A stretch of 64,000 bases of DNA from Parietaria judaica. Taxonomy: Eukaryota; Streptophyta; Magnoliopsida; Rosales; Urticaceae. The notes beneath the pieces were generated by a model, which was given only the letters and a program-made list of their open reading frames with translations, searched no databases and was not told where the DNA came from. Numbering within the stretch: the stretch's first letter is position 1; each line of letters opens with the position of its first letter. A program made the position numbers and the translations under genes. Location of the stretch: NCBI GenBank assembly GCA_954871525.1, contig OX940865.1:1674001-1738000 (forward strand), written 5' to 3'. Shown piece after piece: positions 1-11,189 of the stretch.

Positions 1-931
1 GGCTCTAGATTTGGATCCTTTAATGAACCATCCTCATTATTCCTCATTTCGATCCAAAGTTCCGGCTTTGTCGCCCATACGCCGTTTTTTTCAAACTACG
101 AAACAAAGGAAAATGTTATTCAATTATAGACAATAGATTAAATTTAAAATATAAAATTAAAACCCTTACTAGCATTTGATCGAGCTTCCGATATCCGTTT
201 CGACCCGATCTAGAGGGGTACTCAACGAGAGCCCTATTAGCTTTGTTTTGATTCGAGACTTCTTTGAACTCATCGCTTAATCTAATATTAACAAACTCCT
301 CCCAATGTTCGTCCGTGATGCTCGTGTAATACTTCTTAACAATATCCGGTCGCTCGAAGATTCTTTTATCATTCGGATCTTTCTTGAATAGGGTAGAGAG
401 ATCATACCGGAAGTATCTTGCCGATTCCCCGGCACAAGATAAACACATCTTCTTGTACTCGTTCGGAATAACAAATGCTTGTTGGATTTCATCCCATATC
501 CTATGTTTCACCTTTTTTAAACTCTTCAATCTCCAATCGGATATAGTAATTGGAATAAATTCCCGAGCAAGAACACCAATCCAACTAGCTAAAAGATCAC
601 CATCTCTTCCATCCGGTTGTTTTTTCTCATCAAATCTCACAAGTATTTTTTCCCCCTTATGCTTTAAGATAGTGATACTTTTCATGAGGTTCACTTTTCT
701 TTTTCCTTCTCCTCTAAGTTTTCTTCTACATTTTGCTACTTCATCATTTTGTTTAAGAACTAGAAACAAATAAAGTAATAAATTATAAATTTTATATACT
801 AGATAGATTCAATGAAATATAATACCTTAAACAAAATAACAATACTACTAACCGGGCGTAGTTTCTTCTTCATCGGATGATGACGTTTCTTCTCGATCGA
901 TTGATGGCCTAGTTACTTCTCGCTCCGACAT
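1..931 (-). CDS. Transposase_24-like (TNPA-position) CACTA protein, 3' part off window
   Basis: I infer three exons on the minus strand: 931-853, 759-170 and 96 to beyond base 1. All junctions are GT..AG and keep one frame (669 nt before exon 3). The start is the ATG at 931, giving an acidic N-terminus (MSEREVTRPS, then a run of S, D and E). A basic stretch follows (KCRRKLRGEGKRK), then the conserved block of the plant Ptta/En/Spm family: DLLASWIGVLAREF, IPITISDWR, KKYYTSITDEHW, NKANRALVEYPSRSGR and GYRKLDQML. This family usually lies downstream of the TNPD-like transposase in CACTA elements, as here. By analogy with maize TNPA it may bind subterminal repeats, but that is inference. No stop interrupts the part visible. 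Confidence 0.78.
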
Positions 932-1159
932 AACTTTCCTAAATATACATTTGACTCGATTCCAAAAATTCATAAACATCAAATAACTCAAGACAACAAA
1001 TACATTTCATTGCAAACATTCAAGACAACAAAAGCATAAAACAACATTTCATGGCAAACATGAAAGACAACAAAAGCATAAAAACATTTCATGGCAAACA
1101 TTAACAAAATGCAATACATGTGTAATATTGAATTCGGATAGGATTCTAACCTTGTTAGA

Positions 1160-1400
1160 ATCAATAACTCCGAGTTAGGGAATGGGGTAGGACTTAGCTT
1201 GTTGAAGAAACAAGATGAAGCACACCTCAACGGAGTAAGGGCACGGCAAGGATACGTCGGCGGCGGAGAATGGTGGAGCACGGCGGATAACGGCGGGGCA
1301 CGGCCGAGCACGGCGACGGCGTGAAGAGAGAGAGGAAGAAGAGAGAAGAGAGAAGAGAGAAGAGAGAAGAGAGGAGGTTTAAAGAAAAAGAGGGAAGGAA
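1160..1400 (-). promoter_or_regulatory. Probable 5' leader of the Transposase_24-like gene
   Basis: Read on the minus strand this is a CT-rich tract (repeated TCTCTTC) followed by GC-rich CCGCCG/CGCCGT sequence. It lies between the dyad array (from 1503) and the first coding exon (931). A very similar CT-rich then CCGCCGTC-rich leader precedes the gene at 15750, which suggests a shared promoter and leader design for the element's minus-strand genes. No clear TATA box was picked out. Reading frames here are low-complexity and not considered coding. Confidence 0.35.
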
Positions 1401-1502
1401 TAGGGCTGAAATGGAGGGAAATGAGGTTTAAATTGAATAAAAAATTCAAAAACGGCTTTAGACAACGGAAAAACGCAATCGTTGTCTGAAAATCCCGATA
1501 CA

Positions 1503-2508
1503 TGCCGCGGCATAACCTTTAAACTGCCGCGGCATAATCCAACGTGGAAAAATACACGCCAGGGCGTGGTTTATATAAGCCGGGGCACGTTGAGATTCGA
1601 AATAACACCGACTCTGTATAATTTTGGGATGTAAATACGCCACGGCATGAAATAAATGAGCCGGGGCTCGTAACGATACGCCGCGCAAGTTACATACTAT
1701 ACCGCGGCATACACCTCGTCCTTGCGGTCATGCCACGGCCTATTTTTGTATGCCGCGGCTAGATTTGGCCTCCAGAAAGCATGCTCTCTGTATAATTTGT
1801 GCGCACTTTATGCCGCGGCACAATATACGCGCGCCGAGGCTTAATGTACTCATGCCAAGGCGTAGATATAATAAAGCCGCGGCATCAAGTTGAATTTACC
1901 TATTTACCCATGTTAAATATGAAACTCGCCACGGCTTGTCTTGAAACACCGCAGCATCGTGAATTCCGTATGAAACGCGCCGTGGCACGATTTTCACAAT
2001 GCCGCGGAATGTTAAGATTTAACTTAACACAGACTCTTTGATATTTTGGTATGTAAATACGCCGCGGCACAAAAATATTGGAGCCGAGGCTCGTATACAA
2101 ACGCCGCGGCATGTTAGACATTATCGCGGCATAACCTGATTCAACGCACGCGTAAAAATTTGGTTTTTAGTTTTTGTCTAAGAATGCCGCGGCATGACTG
2201 TACTACGCCTCGGCCTTTCTTGCATGCCAAGGCATATTCTTTGTACGCCGTGGCATTTCTTCGCCTGCAGAAAACGCATGCTCTCTGTATAATTTTGATG
2301 CGATATATGCCGCGGCAGGAACTAAATACGCCGAGGGTTTATTTACATATGCCAAGGCGTCGGTATGTATAAGCCGTGGTGTTCTTCTGAATTTACGTAA
2401 ATACCCTCTGCCTTATGAAACTCGCCGCGGCCTATTTGGGAAATGCCGCGGCAATATTTTCTCGTATGAAACGCGCCGCGGCTTAAATCGAAAAGGCCGC
2501 GGTATTAA
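1503..2508. repeat. Dyad array A: about 35 GCC-NN-GGC sites upstream of the Transposase_24-like gene
   Basis: Sites of the form GCC-NN-GGC, mostly CCGCGG-centred, recur every 19-22 bp in runs. Examples of site starts are 1812, 1833, 1854, 1876 (steps 21, 21, 22), then 2061, 2083, 2103, 2123, then 2186, 2207, 2226, 2247, then 2309, 2330, 2351, 2373. Runs are separated by about 62 bp, three times the basic step. Two of the gaps carry GCATGCTCTCTGTATAATTT or a close variant (near 1785 and 2277). Central dinucleotides seen include GC, GT, AC, GA, TC, AA, AG and GG. Confidence 0.9.
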
Positions 2509-2713
2509 GTACAAAATGAACCAAATTTACATTTATTTAACCAACTTATTTATAAAAAAAATTGTTCAATCATATTTCAAATAGTAAAATTTTAAAAGAT
2601 AACTAATTGAAAATAATTGTTCAATCAATTTCCAATTAAATAAACATGATAACTAATTGTTCATACATGAAAAACAAGATCAAGGTATAACATTATTACA
2701 ATAAAATTATTAT

Positions 2714-5700
2714 TCAATCAATTTCCAATGCCGGGATATATCGACGTAGCAAAAACGAAACATCATCATCATCATCAACGTCTTCAAACGATTGTAGCCC
2801 GATGGAGAATGGTGCGATGGTAGTGATGTCTTCAACTTCTTCATTCGATTCTTCTACATTTCTCGCATTAACATGCACGACGAGAGATAATTCTTGATCG
2901 ACCGGGTCCGAGACATAAAACACTTGAGATGCTTGGGATGCCAACATGAATGAATCATTGGCATAACTCATCCGTCTGAAGTCAACAACCGTAACTCCAT
3001 CATTTTCAACTTTGACGTGGTTGTTGTCCGCCCATTTGCACTTAAACAATCCAACTCGCAAACCACAATAATCTAGCTCCCAAATATCTTCTACATAGCC
3101 AAAATAGCTCATAAAAGCTTTTTTTGGATTTTTATCCTTGGCCGACGCAACATGGACTCCTTCCACAAAGAATGTAACACCACTATTTTGTACGGGGTGT
3201 TTTTCGTCCCTTTCCCTTGTGTAAAACGTGTACCCGTTAACGTACCATGACGTGTACCTGGTAACTACTTGTGAAGGCCCACTAGAGATCTTCAATAATG
3301 TCTCATCTAAATTCTTTCTTCTTGCATAACAATATTCATCGATCCACTTTGCAAACGTACGGTTATGCTCTTCTTTTAGCCATTTTTCATTTTTTGACTT
3401 TTTCGGATAAGTAGACCTTAACTCATTCATATGCACATCGATAAAGGGTTCCACGACGTCTAAATTGTGCAACACATGGAGAACGGCTTGCTCCCATTCT
3501 TTTCGGTTGACAGTTGAAGGATTTGCTGTGCATAAAAACATCAAAATAAATATTATATTCAACACGTAATCTAAATATTAACATCGTATTTATTTATAAA
3601 AAAATTATAATAATTACCTGCAGATAAGCCTTTGGATTCCGCTTTGGCTAATTTGGGAACACCAATTGGCCGAGTTCTCGGGAAATACTCTACACAAAAT
3701 TCAACCGACTCTTCTGCCATATATCCTTCGACAATGCTCCCTTCTGGTCGATTGTAGTTCTTCACGTATCCTTTCAAGACTTTCATATACCGTTCAATTG
3801 GATACATCCACCGTAGAAATATAGGTCCACATAATTTCACTTCCCGTACTAGGTGAACGGTTAAGTGAATCATGATGTCAAAAAATGAGGGTGGAAAGAA
3901 CATCTCGAGCATACATAGGGTTTTTACCAAGTCCGCTTGCAACTCGTCAAGACCTTCAACCTTAATAGTTTTGGAGCAAATTTTGTTGAAAAATTCACAT
4001 AACTTTGAAATTGCGAATCGAACTTCCTTTGGCAAAAACCCTCGCAATGCAAGAGGCAGTATTTGTTGAAGCAACATATGACAATCGTGAGTCTTCATTC
4101 CGATAAGTCTCAAATCTTTCATAGATACAAACCTCTTGTAGTTCGAAGAATGACCTTCGGGAACTTTTATCGCCGCAAGCCATCCACAAAGCTTCCTTCG
4201 CTCCGCTCTCGATAAAGTGTGGACAGCCGGTGGTAGTAATGTCTTCTTTCCAGCCATTTTAGGATGCAAATCCGGTCTTATACCCAATTCAACGAGATCT
4301 TGTCGAGCATTTTTCCCGTCTTTTGTTTTATTTGGATCGTCAAGCAATGTACCAACAATCGCTTCACATACATTTTTTTCGATGTGCATAACGTCCAAAC
4401 AATGTCGAACGTAATGCGTCTTCCAATACGGGAGCTCGTAGAAGATTGATACTTTTTTGAACGGTCTATCTTCAAATTTTTTTTGCTTCCTCTTACCACT
4501 CGACGTTCTTTTTCCAAGCACTTCATAAGTCTCTTCACAAATCAGTTTATAGACATCTTCACCGTTCAAAATTTTTGGAGGAGGTCGATGTTCTTGTTGT
4601 CCATTAAACTTTTTTTCTTTCTTTCTGTACGGGTGATCTCTCGGTAAAAATCTCCTATGGTCGAGAAAAACTGTTTTCTTCCCATGTTTCAACCGGACTG
4701 AAGATGTATTTTTGATGCAGACTGGACAACCAATAGAACATTTCACCGAGTAACCAGACAAGTTTCCGTACGCCGGGAAGTCATTGATTGTCCACATTAA
4801 CATTGCTTTCAACTTGAACACTTCGCGTCGGTAAGCATCGTTGATCTCAATTCCTTCGTTCCACATCATCTTTAGATCATCGACCAAAGGTGCTAAGTAG
4901 ACGTCGATGTCATTTCCTGGTTGGCTCGGTCCCGAAATTAAAAGAGTCAACATCAAAAACTTCCGCTTCATACACAACTTCGGAGGGAGATTGTAGTTGC
5001 AAAGTATTACCGGCCAAACACTATAGCGACTACTCATGTTACCAAAAGGATTCATCCCGTCTGTTGCCAAACCGAGACGCAAATTCCTGGGTTTTGAGCT
5101 GAATTCCGGATACCGAGTATCAAAACTTTTCCACTGTGAAGCATCACAAGGGTGTCTTAAAATGCCATCATTACTCTGATTTTTTGAGTGCCAAACCATG
5201 TTCTCCGCGTGATTAATATTGTTAAACATGCGTTTGAGGCAGGTGAATGGGGGAATGTACCATAATACTTTTTTCGGAACCCCTTTGATACCGTCATGTG
5301 GCTCCTTTCCTGTCTTCCACCTTGACCCATTGCACAGTGGACATTCACTTAATTCTGTATGCTCGTTCCTATACAGTACGCAATCTTTTGGACATGCATG
5401 AAACTTTTCAAACTTTAAACCTAACAAGCCCAGTGTCTTTTTTGCCGCATATATTCCTGTCGGAACTTTATTACCGGCCGGCAACGTTTCACGAAGGAGT
5501 TCCAACAATTGCGTGAAGCTAGAATTTGTCCAACTTCCTGCCGCCTTTAAATGGAATAGTGATACCAAAAACCCTATTTTCGTTGTGTTACTCCCATCAT
5601 ACAAAGGCGCTTCGAAATCCCCCACCATCGACTCTAATAATTGCGTTCTTCCCACAAAATTATAGTCAATATCATCCATCAAACCACCAATGTCATCGGA

Positions 5701-5985
5701 TTCGTCTTTGCATTCTTCTTCTTCAACTAAATCATTGACTCTCTTACCACGTATCTTTTCTCCATGAAAGTACCAATGATCATAGGAACTCATAATACCA
5801 ATAGCTAACAAATGCGATTTGACTACTTTCATAGATTTTGAAACTAAATTTCCACACAAAAGACAAGGACACCTAATCAAATCTCCTTCTTCAAAGTTTA
5901 AACGCACAAAATCCATAAATTCTTGAACACCATGTCGGTAATCATCGCTCATTCTATTTTTTGTCATCCATTCCCTAAATGCCAT
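2714..5985 (-). CDS. CACTA TNPD-type transposase, two exons, apparently intact
   Basis: Exon 1 is 5985-3618 and exon 2 is 3525-2714, joined in phase by a GT..AG intron. No internal stop was seen, giving about 1,059 residues, normal for the family. The ATG at 5985 is chosen because it starts the conserved MAFREWMTKNRMSDDY block of the transposase-associated domain (residues about 1-75, with the CPCLLCGN zinc motif). The Transposase_21 (TNP2) core follows (about 170-560), including TDGMNPFG and DVMHIEKNVCEAIVG. Then come a DUF4218 domain (KTHDCHMLLQQILPLALRG, PIERYMKVLKGYV) and, in exon 2, a DUF4216 domain (WELDYCGLRVGLFKCKW, FYVSDPVDQ). It should cut and join the element's ends. Its 5' side faces the divergent zinc-finger gene at 6649 across array B. 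Confidence 0.9.
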
Positions 5986-6149
5986 ATTGCAAATAAAGAA
6001 TTTGAAGATTAAATACCGTTTTCTTCCGTGACGAAGCACCGAGCCCGAATTTGAAATCGAAGGAAAGTCGCCTAAGGGAGAAAAAAATAGGGTTTTTGGA
6101 GTTATGGTGTAAATGGTTATGAAAATCTGCGAATTTGAAGATCTGCGTA

Positions 6150-6460
6150 GTATGCCGCGGCATTAAGTTATTACGCCACGGCATGTTGATCTATTATCAA
6201 CCCTTTTTTTAGACATTCTCGATCAAACTTGAATTTGGATGAATATTTTTCCCGATATACGCCGCGGCATGGTCACAGCAAGCTGAGGCTTTTGTGTTTC
6301 ATGCCTTGGCATTTGTTACTTGACGCCGCGGCATACTTTGTCATTTACAGTTAGACCCCATATTAGCCGCGGCTTTCGTCATTTATCGGAGGGCATAATG
6401 GTGACAAGCTTCAATGTGCCGCGGCTTTCTGTAACATATGCCGCGGCTTGATCGCGCTGA
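6150..6460. repeat. Dyad array B between the transposase and first zinc-finger gene
   Basis: Sites start at 6154 and 6175, then a quartet at 6261, 6282, 6303 and 6325 (steps 21, 21, 22), then further sites to about 6450. It is a shared upstream region: the transposase is read leftward from 5985 and the zinc-finger gene rightward from 6649. Confidence 0.88.
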
Positions 6461-6464
6461 CGTA

Positions 6465-6648
6465 AAAACGGCTATATTTTTACTAGCTACTAGGGTTAAA
6501 TTTATTACCTTTCAACGGTTATAAACGGCTATATTCGCGAAAATAGTTTAAAAAACTTATAATTCATAACTTCTTTCTATATATACAACCATTTAACTTA
6601 TATTTTGACCCACACAAAATATCTTGTCTACAAAAATTGAAAATTATT
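6465..6648 (+). promoter_or_regulatory. Promoter of zinc-finger gene 1 (AACGG pair and TATA box)
   Basis: Two copies of AACGGCTATATT lie near 6468 and 6525 with TCAACGGTTA between them. A TATA-like CTATATATAC lies at about 6577-6586, some 65 bp before the ATG. The AACGG core resembles plant mitosis-specific activator (MSA) sites bound by MYB3R proteins; that link is inference. The same layout is found upstream of the other three copies. Confidence 0.55.
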
Positions 6649-7200
6649 ATGGATGATCATCCGTCTTCTATCGGTAATGGCCCAGTCGTTATTGTTTCGT
6701 CCTCTTCTTTGTCTTCTTCCGATGATGACAACGATCACCAGGTAAATCTATCAGATGATACAGTGGTCCCAGAAACAAATTCCGATGATACAGTGGTCCC
6801 AGAAACAAATTCCGATGATACGGTGGTCCCAGAAACAAATTCCGATGATACGGTGGTCCCAGAAACAAATTCCGATGATACTATAGTCCCAGAAACAAAT
6901 TCTCAAGAAAGCATTCAAAATTCCGAAGAAACCGTAGAGTCTGAATTACCTCTAGGTCAGATTCGCTCCGCTCTTTCCGTTGGTTCAAGCCGCACAGGAG
7001 TTAGTGGTGGATCAAAATTTTCTTCATCGTGGGAGACAGATTTCCATATAAAGTATGAGTGGAATAGCTCGACTAAAATTTTTGATAAGCACACTAAATG
7101 CAAATGGTGCGGACTATTGTTTATTCTTCCCTACCAAGTACGAGAAATCGATTCGCTTCATGCTCATGGCGTGCGTTGTCGTCGAAAACATTGTATTTAA
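6649..7200 (+). CDS. Divergent BED-like zinc-finger protein, copy 1
   Basis: The ATG at 6649 matches the MDD start of the other copies and gives about 183 residues. The N-terminus has a hydrophobic-then-acidic stretch, VVIVSSSSLSSSDDD, that looks like a SUMO-interacting motif (inference). Five perfect or near-perfect copies of a 10-residue unit SDDTVVPETN follow (DNA 6751-6900). The C-terminal part, SSWETDFHIKYEWN then KCKWCG and a late H-x-H...C, lines up with the zinc finger of copies 2-4, but the His region is altered (LHAHGVRC) and may not bind zinc in the same way. There is no transposase catalytic domain. The gene is divergent from the transposase and shares array B. It could be an older relative of the copies that follow. 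Confidence 0.72.
   Translation: MDDHPSSIGNGPVVIVSSSSLSSSDDDNDHQVNLSDDTVVPETNSDDTVVPETNSDDTVVPETNSDDTVVPETNSDDTIVPETNSQESIQNSEETVESELPLGQIRSALSVGSSRTGVSGGSKFSSSWETDFHIKYEWNSSTKIFDKHTKCKWCGLLFILPYQVREIDSLHAHGVRCRRKHCI
6751..6900 (+). repeat. 30-bp coding minisatellite, five copies
   Basis: Five consecutive 30-bp units inside zinc-finger gene 1 each encode SDDTVVPETN (last unit TIVPETN). Units differ by one or two bases, so the expansion is recent and frame-preserving. Confidence 0.95.
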
Positions 7201-7600
7201 ATATTTATTATTTTACATTTTTTAATTGTAGTTTTATTATTATGTGACAAATGTAGCTTTAAATATTGATGGAGTTGTAATGTGGCACGACTTATCATAA
7301 TGTACTTGTAATGTGTTGTAATGTGGTACTTGAAATGTTTTGCAATGTGGTACTTATCATAATGTACTTGTAATGTGTTGTAATGTGGTACTAGTAATGT
7401 TTTGTAATGTGGTACTTTCCATATGGTACTTGTAATGTGGAATTATAGATGATAATAATGTATTTATAATATAAACATATGTATTCATAATTCTATATAT
7501 TTTATAATTAATCACATATATATTCTTACATATTTTTATGAAACGAATAATAATTACAGTTTAATTTTATGCGTTTAAAATTAAGGAAATATTATAAGAA
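7201..7600 (+). repeat. 3' region of copy 1: TAATGTGGTACTT repeats, then AT-rich DNA
   Basis: From about 7260 to 7445 variants of TAATGTGGTACTTGTAATGT recur. The rest to 7600 is AT-rich without a gene. It may be the transcript's 3' untranslated region. Confidence 0.5.
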
Positions 7601-7611
7601 TTAATTCATAA

Positions 7612-8425
7612 TGCCGCGGCGTAACGTTAACAATGCCGTGGCAAGACCTATTGAACCATGCTTAATAACCGTAGTCGAACTCACGCCACGGCATATCAAA
7701 ATCTATGCCTCGGCATTTTTACAATAGCCGCGGCGGAATGGTAGTAACGCCGCGGCGCTTAGTGACTTACAGAGTCCATACTCTCTGTATAATTTGAAAC
7801 ACAATATAGGCCTCGGCATGATATCAGCAAGCCGTGGCTTCGATGGCCATGCCAAGGCATAGGTAACAGAATGCCGCAGCTTACATCGTCTGTTTACCAA
7901 AGTACCCTCACAATATGCAACTCGCCGAGGCCTTTCATGGAAGTGCCGCGGCGAGTTGCATAATCAAGAGGGCAAATTTGTAAATTAAAATGAAGCCACA
8001 GCGTGTTCATTCAAATGCCGCGGCATGATAAGTAAATTTACAATGTAATTATTAGTTATCATATTAATTGTAACACAATTTTAGTAAATTAAATTATCTC
8101 ATTAATAAACTATGAAAATGTTGATAATTTTATTATAAAAAAAAAACAAAATAATGCACTTAATAATCATAACTAAATAATCGTTCAAACAAAAAACACA
8201 ACATTGTACTATTAATTATATAATTTTTCAAACCAAAAATATAAAAATAAATATAATTACAGTTTAATTTTATGGGTTTAAAGTCTAGGGTAAAATTGTA
8301 AAAATTAATTAACCACGCCGCGGCTTATTTTGTAGAAGCCACGGCTTTATCTCAAACGTCGGATATATCCGTTGCAGAAACTGAACACGCCGCGGCATAT
8401 GTAAACCCTGCCGCGGCGTTTCTTC
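7612..8425. repeat. Dyad array C upstream of zinc-finger gene 2
   Basis: A quartet starts at 7685, 7707, 7727 and 7749 (steps 22, 20, 22). A linker ending in ACTCTCTGTATAATTTG follows, then a second quartet at 7810, 7831, 7851 and 7873 (21, 20, 22). The two quartets are 61 bp apart. More sites occur at 7924, 7944, 7995, 8017 and, beyond an AT-rich stretch, near 8315-8425. Confidence 0.9.
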
Positions 8426-8429
8426 ACTG

Positions 8430-8613
8430 ACACAAAAACGGCTAGTTTTTTTTCCCCCGAATTATTACCCCACAACGGTAATAAACGGCTATATTTGTTA
8501 AAAACGTTTAAATTCACACAAATCTTCTATTTAAACATATACTTGTTCACATTTTATTCTATGTTTCATCAAATTAATCCTTTGATTCAAAAATATCATC
8601 ATTTTTCTTTTTT
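8430..8613 (+). promoter_or_regulatory. Promoter of zinc-finger gene 2
   Basis: It has AAAAACGGCTAG near 8446, CAACGGTAATAAACGGCTAT near 8473, and TTCTATTTAAAC near 8525, about 85 bp before the ATG. Copies 3 and 4 share this block almost base for base. Confidence 0.55.
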
Positions 8614-9054
8614 ATGGATGATCCGTCTCGTTTCGGTTCGTCATCAAGATATCATCAGGGCTTATTTTTCGGGTTCGCCTCTTGCTCTTCTTCCGATGAT
8701 GATAGTTTTTCTATAGATACAAGTTCCAACAATACTATTGTCATATCCTCCGACGACACCGAGGAATTTGAAATGCCTCCGAATCCAACTCTAAATCGGA
8801 CCTCTCGTGCCTGTGGGCCACGACCGACGAGGGGGCGTGGGCGTGGGCGTGGATGTGGTAGGCCACCGTCTTTACTATGGGAAACAGATTTTCAAATGAG
8901 GCTCAAATGGAACATTGAGACTCAAACTCAAGATAGGTACGCGAAATGCAAATTGTGCCGTCAAGAGATTCTCGCAATCGTTGAACGAGGCACAACTCAT
9001 TTACGCCGACATCCTAATCGTTGTCGTAGAGATTTAGGTATTGATGACGAATGA
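8614..9054 (+). CDS. Stand-alone BED-type zinc-finger protein, copy 2
   Basis: This is a 146-residue protein with no transposase domain. N-terminal residues are Ser/Asp-rich (SSDDDSFS) and followed by NNTIVISSDDTEEFE, a possible SUMO-interacting motif. The middle is an arginine-glycine stretch ending in CGRPPS. The C-terminal finger reads SLLWETDFQ...YAKCKLCRQE...GTTHLRRHPNRC, i.e. C-x2-C then H-x3-H and a final Cys, the BED arrangement. BED fingers are DNA-binding modules of hAT transposases and chromatin proteins. The likely role is to bind DNA, possibly the surrounding dyads; that target is inference. A 49-bp repeat follows the stop. Confidence 0.8.
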   Translation: MDDPSRFGSSSRYHQGLFFGFASCSSSDDDSFSIDTSSNNTIVISSDDTEEFEMPPNPTLNRTSRACGPRPTRGRGRGRGCGRPPSLLWETDFQMRLKWNIETQTQDRYAKCKLCRQEILAIVERGTTHLRRHPNRCRRDLGIDDE

Positions 9055-9091
9055 TGATTTTAATTGTCGTAGTTTTATTAATATATTTTTG

Positions 9092-9345
9092 AATTGTTGT
9101 GAGTTATTTTGTTATTTGAAAAAGAATTAAATGTAATGTTGGATTGTTGTGAGTGATTTTGTTGTTTTAAAACTATTAAATGTAATGTTGAATTGTTGTG
9201 AGTGGTTTTGTAGTTTTAAAACTATTAAAAGTAATATTTAATTGTTGTAAGTGATTTTGTTGTTTTAAAATTATTAAATTTATTGTTTAATTGTTGTAAG
9301 CGATTATGTTATTTTAATATTAAATTTAATGTTGAAAACTTCGAA
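9092..9345 (+). repeat. 49-bp minisatellite after zinc-finger gene 2
   Basis: About five units starting ATTGTTGTGAGTGATTTTGT follow the stop codon, AT-rich and slowly diverging. The same array follows copies 3 (about 10890-11140) and 4 (about 12683-12940). Confidence 0.8.
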
Positions 9346-9389
9346 GTGATTTTGTTGTTTTAAAATTAATAAACGCAATGAAGTATGAT

Positions 9390-10200
9390 CCTCGCCGCGG
9401 CACAATGTTACCAATGCCGTGGCAAGAGATATTGAACCATGATAAATAACCGTAGTCGAACTCACGCCCCGGCATATCAAAATCTATGCCTCGGCATTTT
9501 TACAATAGCCGCGGCGGAATAGTAGTAACGCCGCGGCGCTTAGTGACTTACAGAGTCCATACTCTCTGTATAATTTGAAACAACATATAGGCCTCGGCAT
9601 GGTATCAGCAAGCCGTGGCTTCGTTGGCCATGCCAAGGCATGGGTAACAGAATGCCGCAGCTTACATCGTCTGTTTACCAAAGTACCCTCACAATATGCA
9701 ACTCGCCGAGGCCTTTCATGGAAGTGCCGCGGCGAGTTGCATAATCAAGAGGGCAAATTTGTAAATTAAAATGAAGCCACAGCGTGTTCATTCAAATGCC
9801 GCGGCATGATAAGTAAATTTACAATGTAATTATTAGTTATCATATTAATTGTAACACAATTTTAGTAAATTAAATTATCTCATTAATAAACTATGAAAAT
9901 GTTGATAATTTTATTATAAAAAAAAACAAAATAATGCACTTAATAATCATAACTAAATAATCGTTCAAACAAAAAACACAACATTGTACTATTAATTATA
10001 TAATTTTTCAAACCAAAAATATAAAAATAAATATAATTACAGTTTAATTTTATGGGTTTAAAGTCTAGGGTAAAATTGTAAAAATTAATTAACCACGCCG
10101 CGGCTTATTTTGTAGAAGCCACGGCTTTATCTCAAACGTCGGAAATATCCGTTGCAGAAACTGAACACGCCGCGGCATATGTAACTCCTGCCGCGGCTTT
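9390..10200. repeat. Dyad array D upstream of zinc-finger gene 3
   Basis: It is nearly the same as array C: two quartets flanking the CTCTGTATAATTTG linker (near 9565), further sites at about 9724-9817, then an AT-rich gap and a group at about 10097-10200. Confidence 0.9.
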
Positions 10201-10204
10201 CCTT

Positions 10205-10408
10205 CGCTGACACAAAAACGGCTAGTTTTTTTTTTTTCACCCGAATTATTACACCACAACGGTAATAAACGGCTATATTTGTCAAAATAATGTTAAAAAC
10301 GTTTAAATTCACACAAATCTTCTATTTAAACCTATACTTGCTCACATTTTATTCTATTGTTCACCAAATTTATCCTTACATTCAAAAATATCATCACTTT
10401 TCTTAGTT
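10205..10408 (+). promoter_or_regulatory. Promoter of zinc-finger gene 3
   Basis: Paired AACGG motifs (about 10216 and 10258) and TATTTAAA at about 10322-10330, some 80 bp before the ATG, as in the sister copies. Confidence 0.55.
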
Positions 10409-10852
10409 ATGGATGATCGTTCTCGTTTCGGTTTGTCATCGGAATATCACCAAGTCTTTTACGTGTTTTCGTCTTCCTCTTCCTCCGATGATGATAGTTT
10501 TTCCATGGAAACAAGTTCCAATAATACTAATGTCATCTCCTCCGACGACACCGAGGAGTTTGAAATGCCTCCGAATCCAACTCTAAATCGGACCTCTCAT
10601 GCCGGTGAGCCACGACCGACGAGGGGGCGTGGGCGTGGGCGTGGGCGTGGATGTGGTAGGCCACCGTCTTTACTATGGGAAACAGATTTTCAAATGAGGC
10701 TCAAATGGAACAATGAGACTCAAACTCAAGATAGGTACGCGAAATGCAAATGGTGCCGACAAGAGATTCTCGCTATCATTGAACGAGGCACAACTCATTT
10801 ACGTCGACATGCCAATCGTTGTCGTAGAGATTTAGGTATTGATGACGAATGA
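10409..10852 (+). CDS. Stand-alone BED-type zinc-finger protein, copy 3
   Basis: A 147-residue sister of copies 2 and 4. The acidic N-terminus (SSSSSSDDDSFSMETSS), NTNVISSDDTEEFE and the finger (KCKWCRQEILAIIERGTTHLRRHANRC, shown here in two parts: KCKWC and THLRRHANRC) are intact. The RG tract is one unit longer than in copy 2 because a GGCGTG hexamer has expanded, and it ends GCGRPPS. The reading frame is open from the ATG in the conserved leader to the stop after GIDDE. Gene, promoter and array D form unit 2 of the 1.8-kb repeat. No catalytic domain is present. Confidence 0.8.
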   Translation: MDDRSRFGLSSEYHQVFYVFSSSSSSDDDSFSMETSSNNTNVISSDDTEEFEMPPNPTLNRTSHAGEPRPTRGRGRGRGRGCGRPPSLLWETDFQMRLKWNNETQTQDRYAKCKWCRQEILAIIERGTTHLRRHANRCRRDLGIDDE

Positions 10853-11189
10853 TGATTTTAATTGTCGTAGTTTTATTAATATATTTTTGAATTGTTGTGA
10901 GTTATTTTGTTATTTGAAAAAGAATTAAATGTAATGTTGGATTGTTGTGAGTGATTTTGTTGTTTTAAAACTATTAAATGTAATGTTGAATTGTTGTGAG
11001 TGGTTTTGTAGTTTTAAAACTATTAAATGTAATATTTAATTGTTGTAAGTGATTTTGTTGTTTTAAAATTATTAAATTTATTGTTTAATTGTTGTAAGCG
11101 ATTATGTTGTTTTAATATTAAATTTAATGTTGAAAACTTCGAAGTGATTTTGTTGTTTTAAAATTAATAAACGCAATGAAGTATGATCC

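Noticed and set aside
1503..2508. CRISPR-like array of short palindromes with spacers
   Set aside because: The DNA is plant nuclear, repeats are 8-10 bp with variable centres, intervals are 11-14 bp and no cas genes exist.
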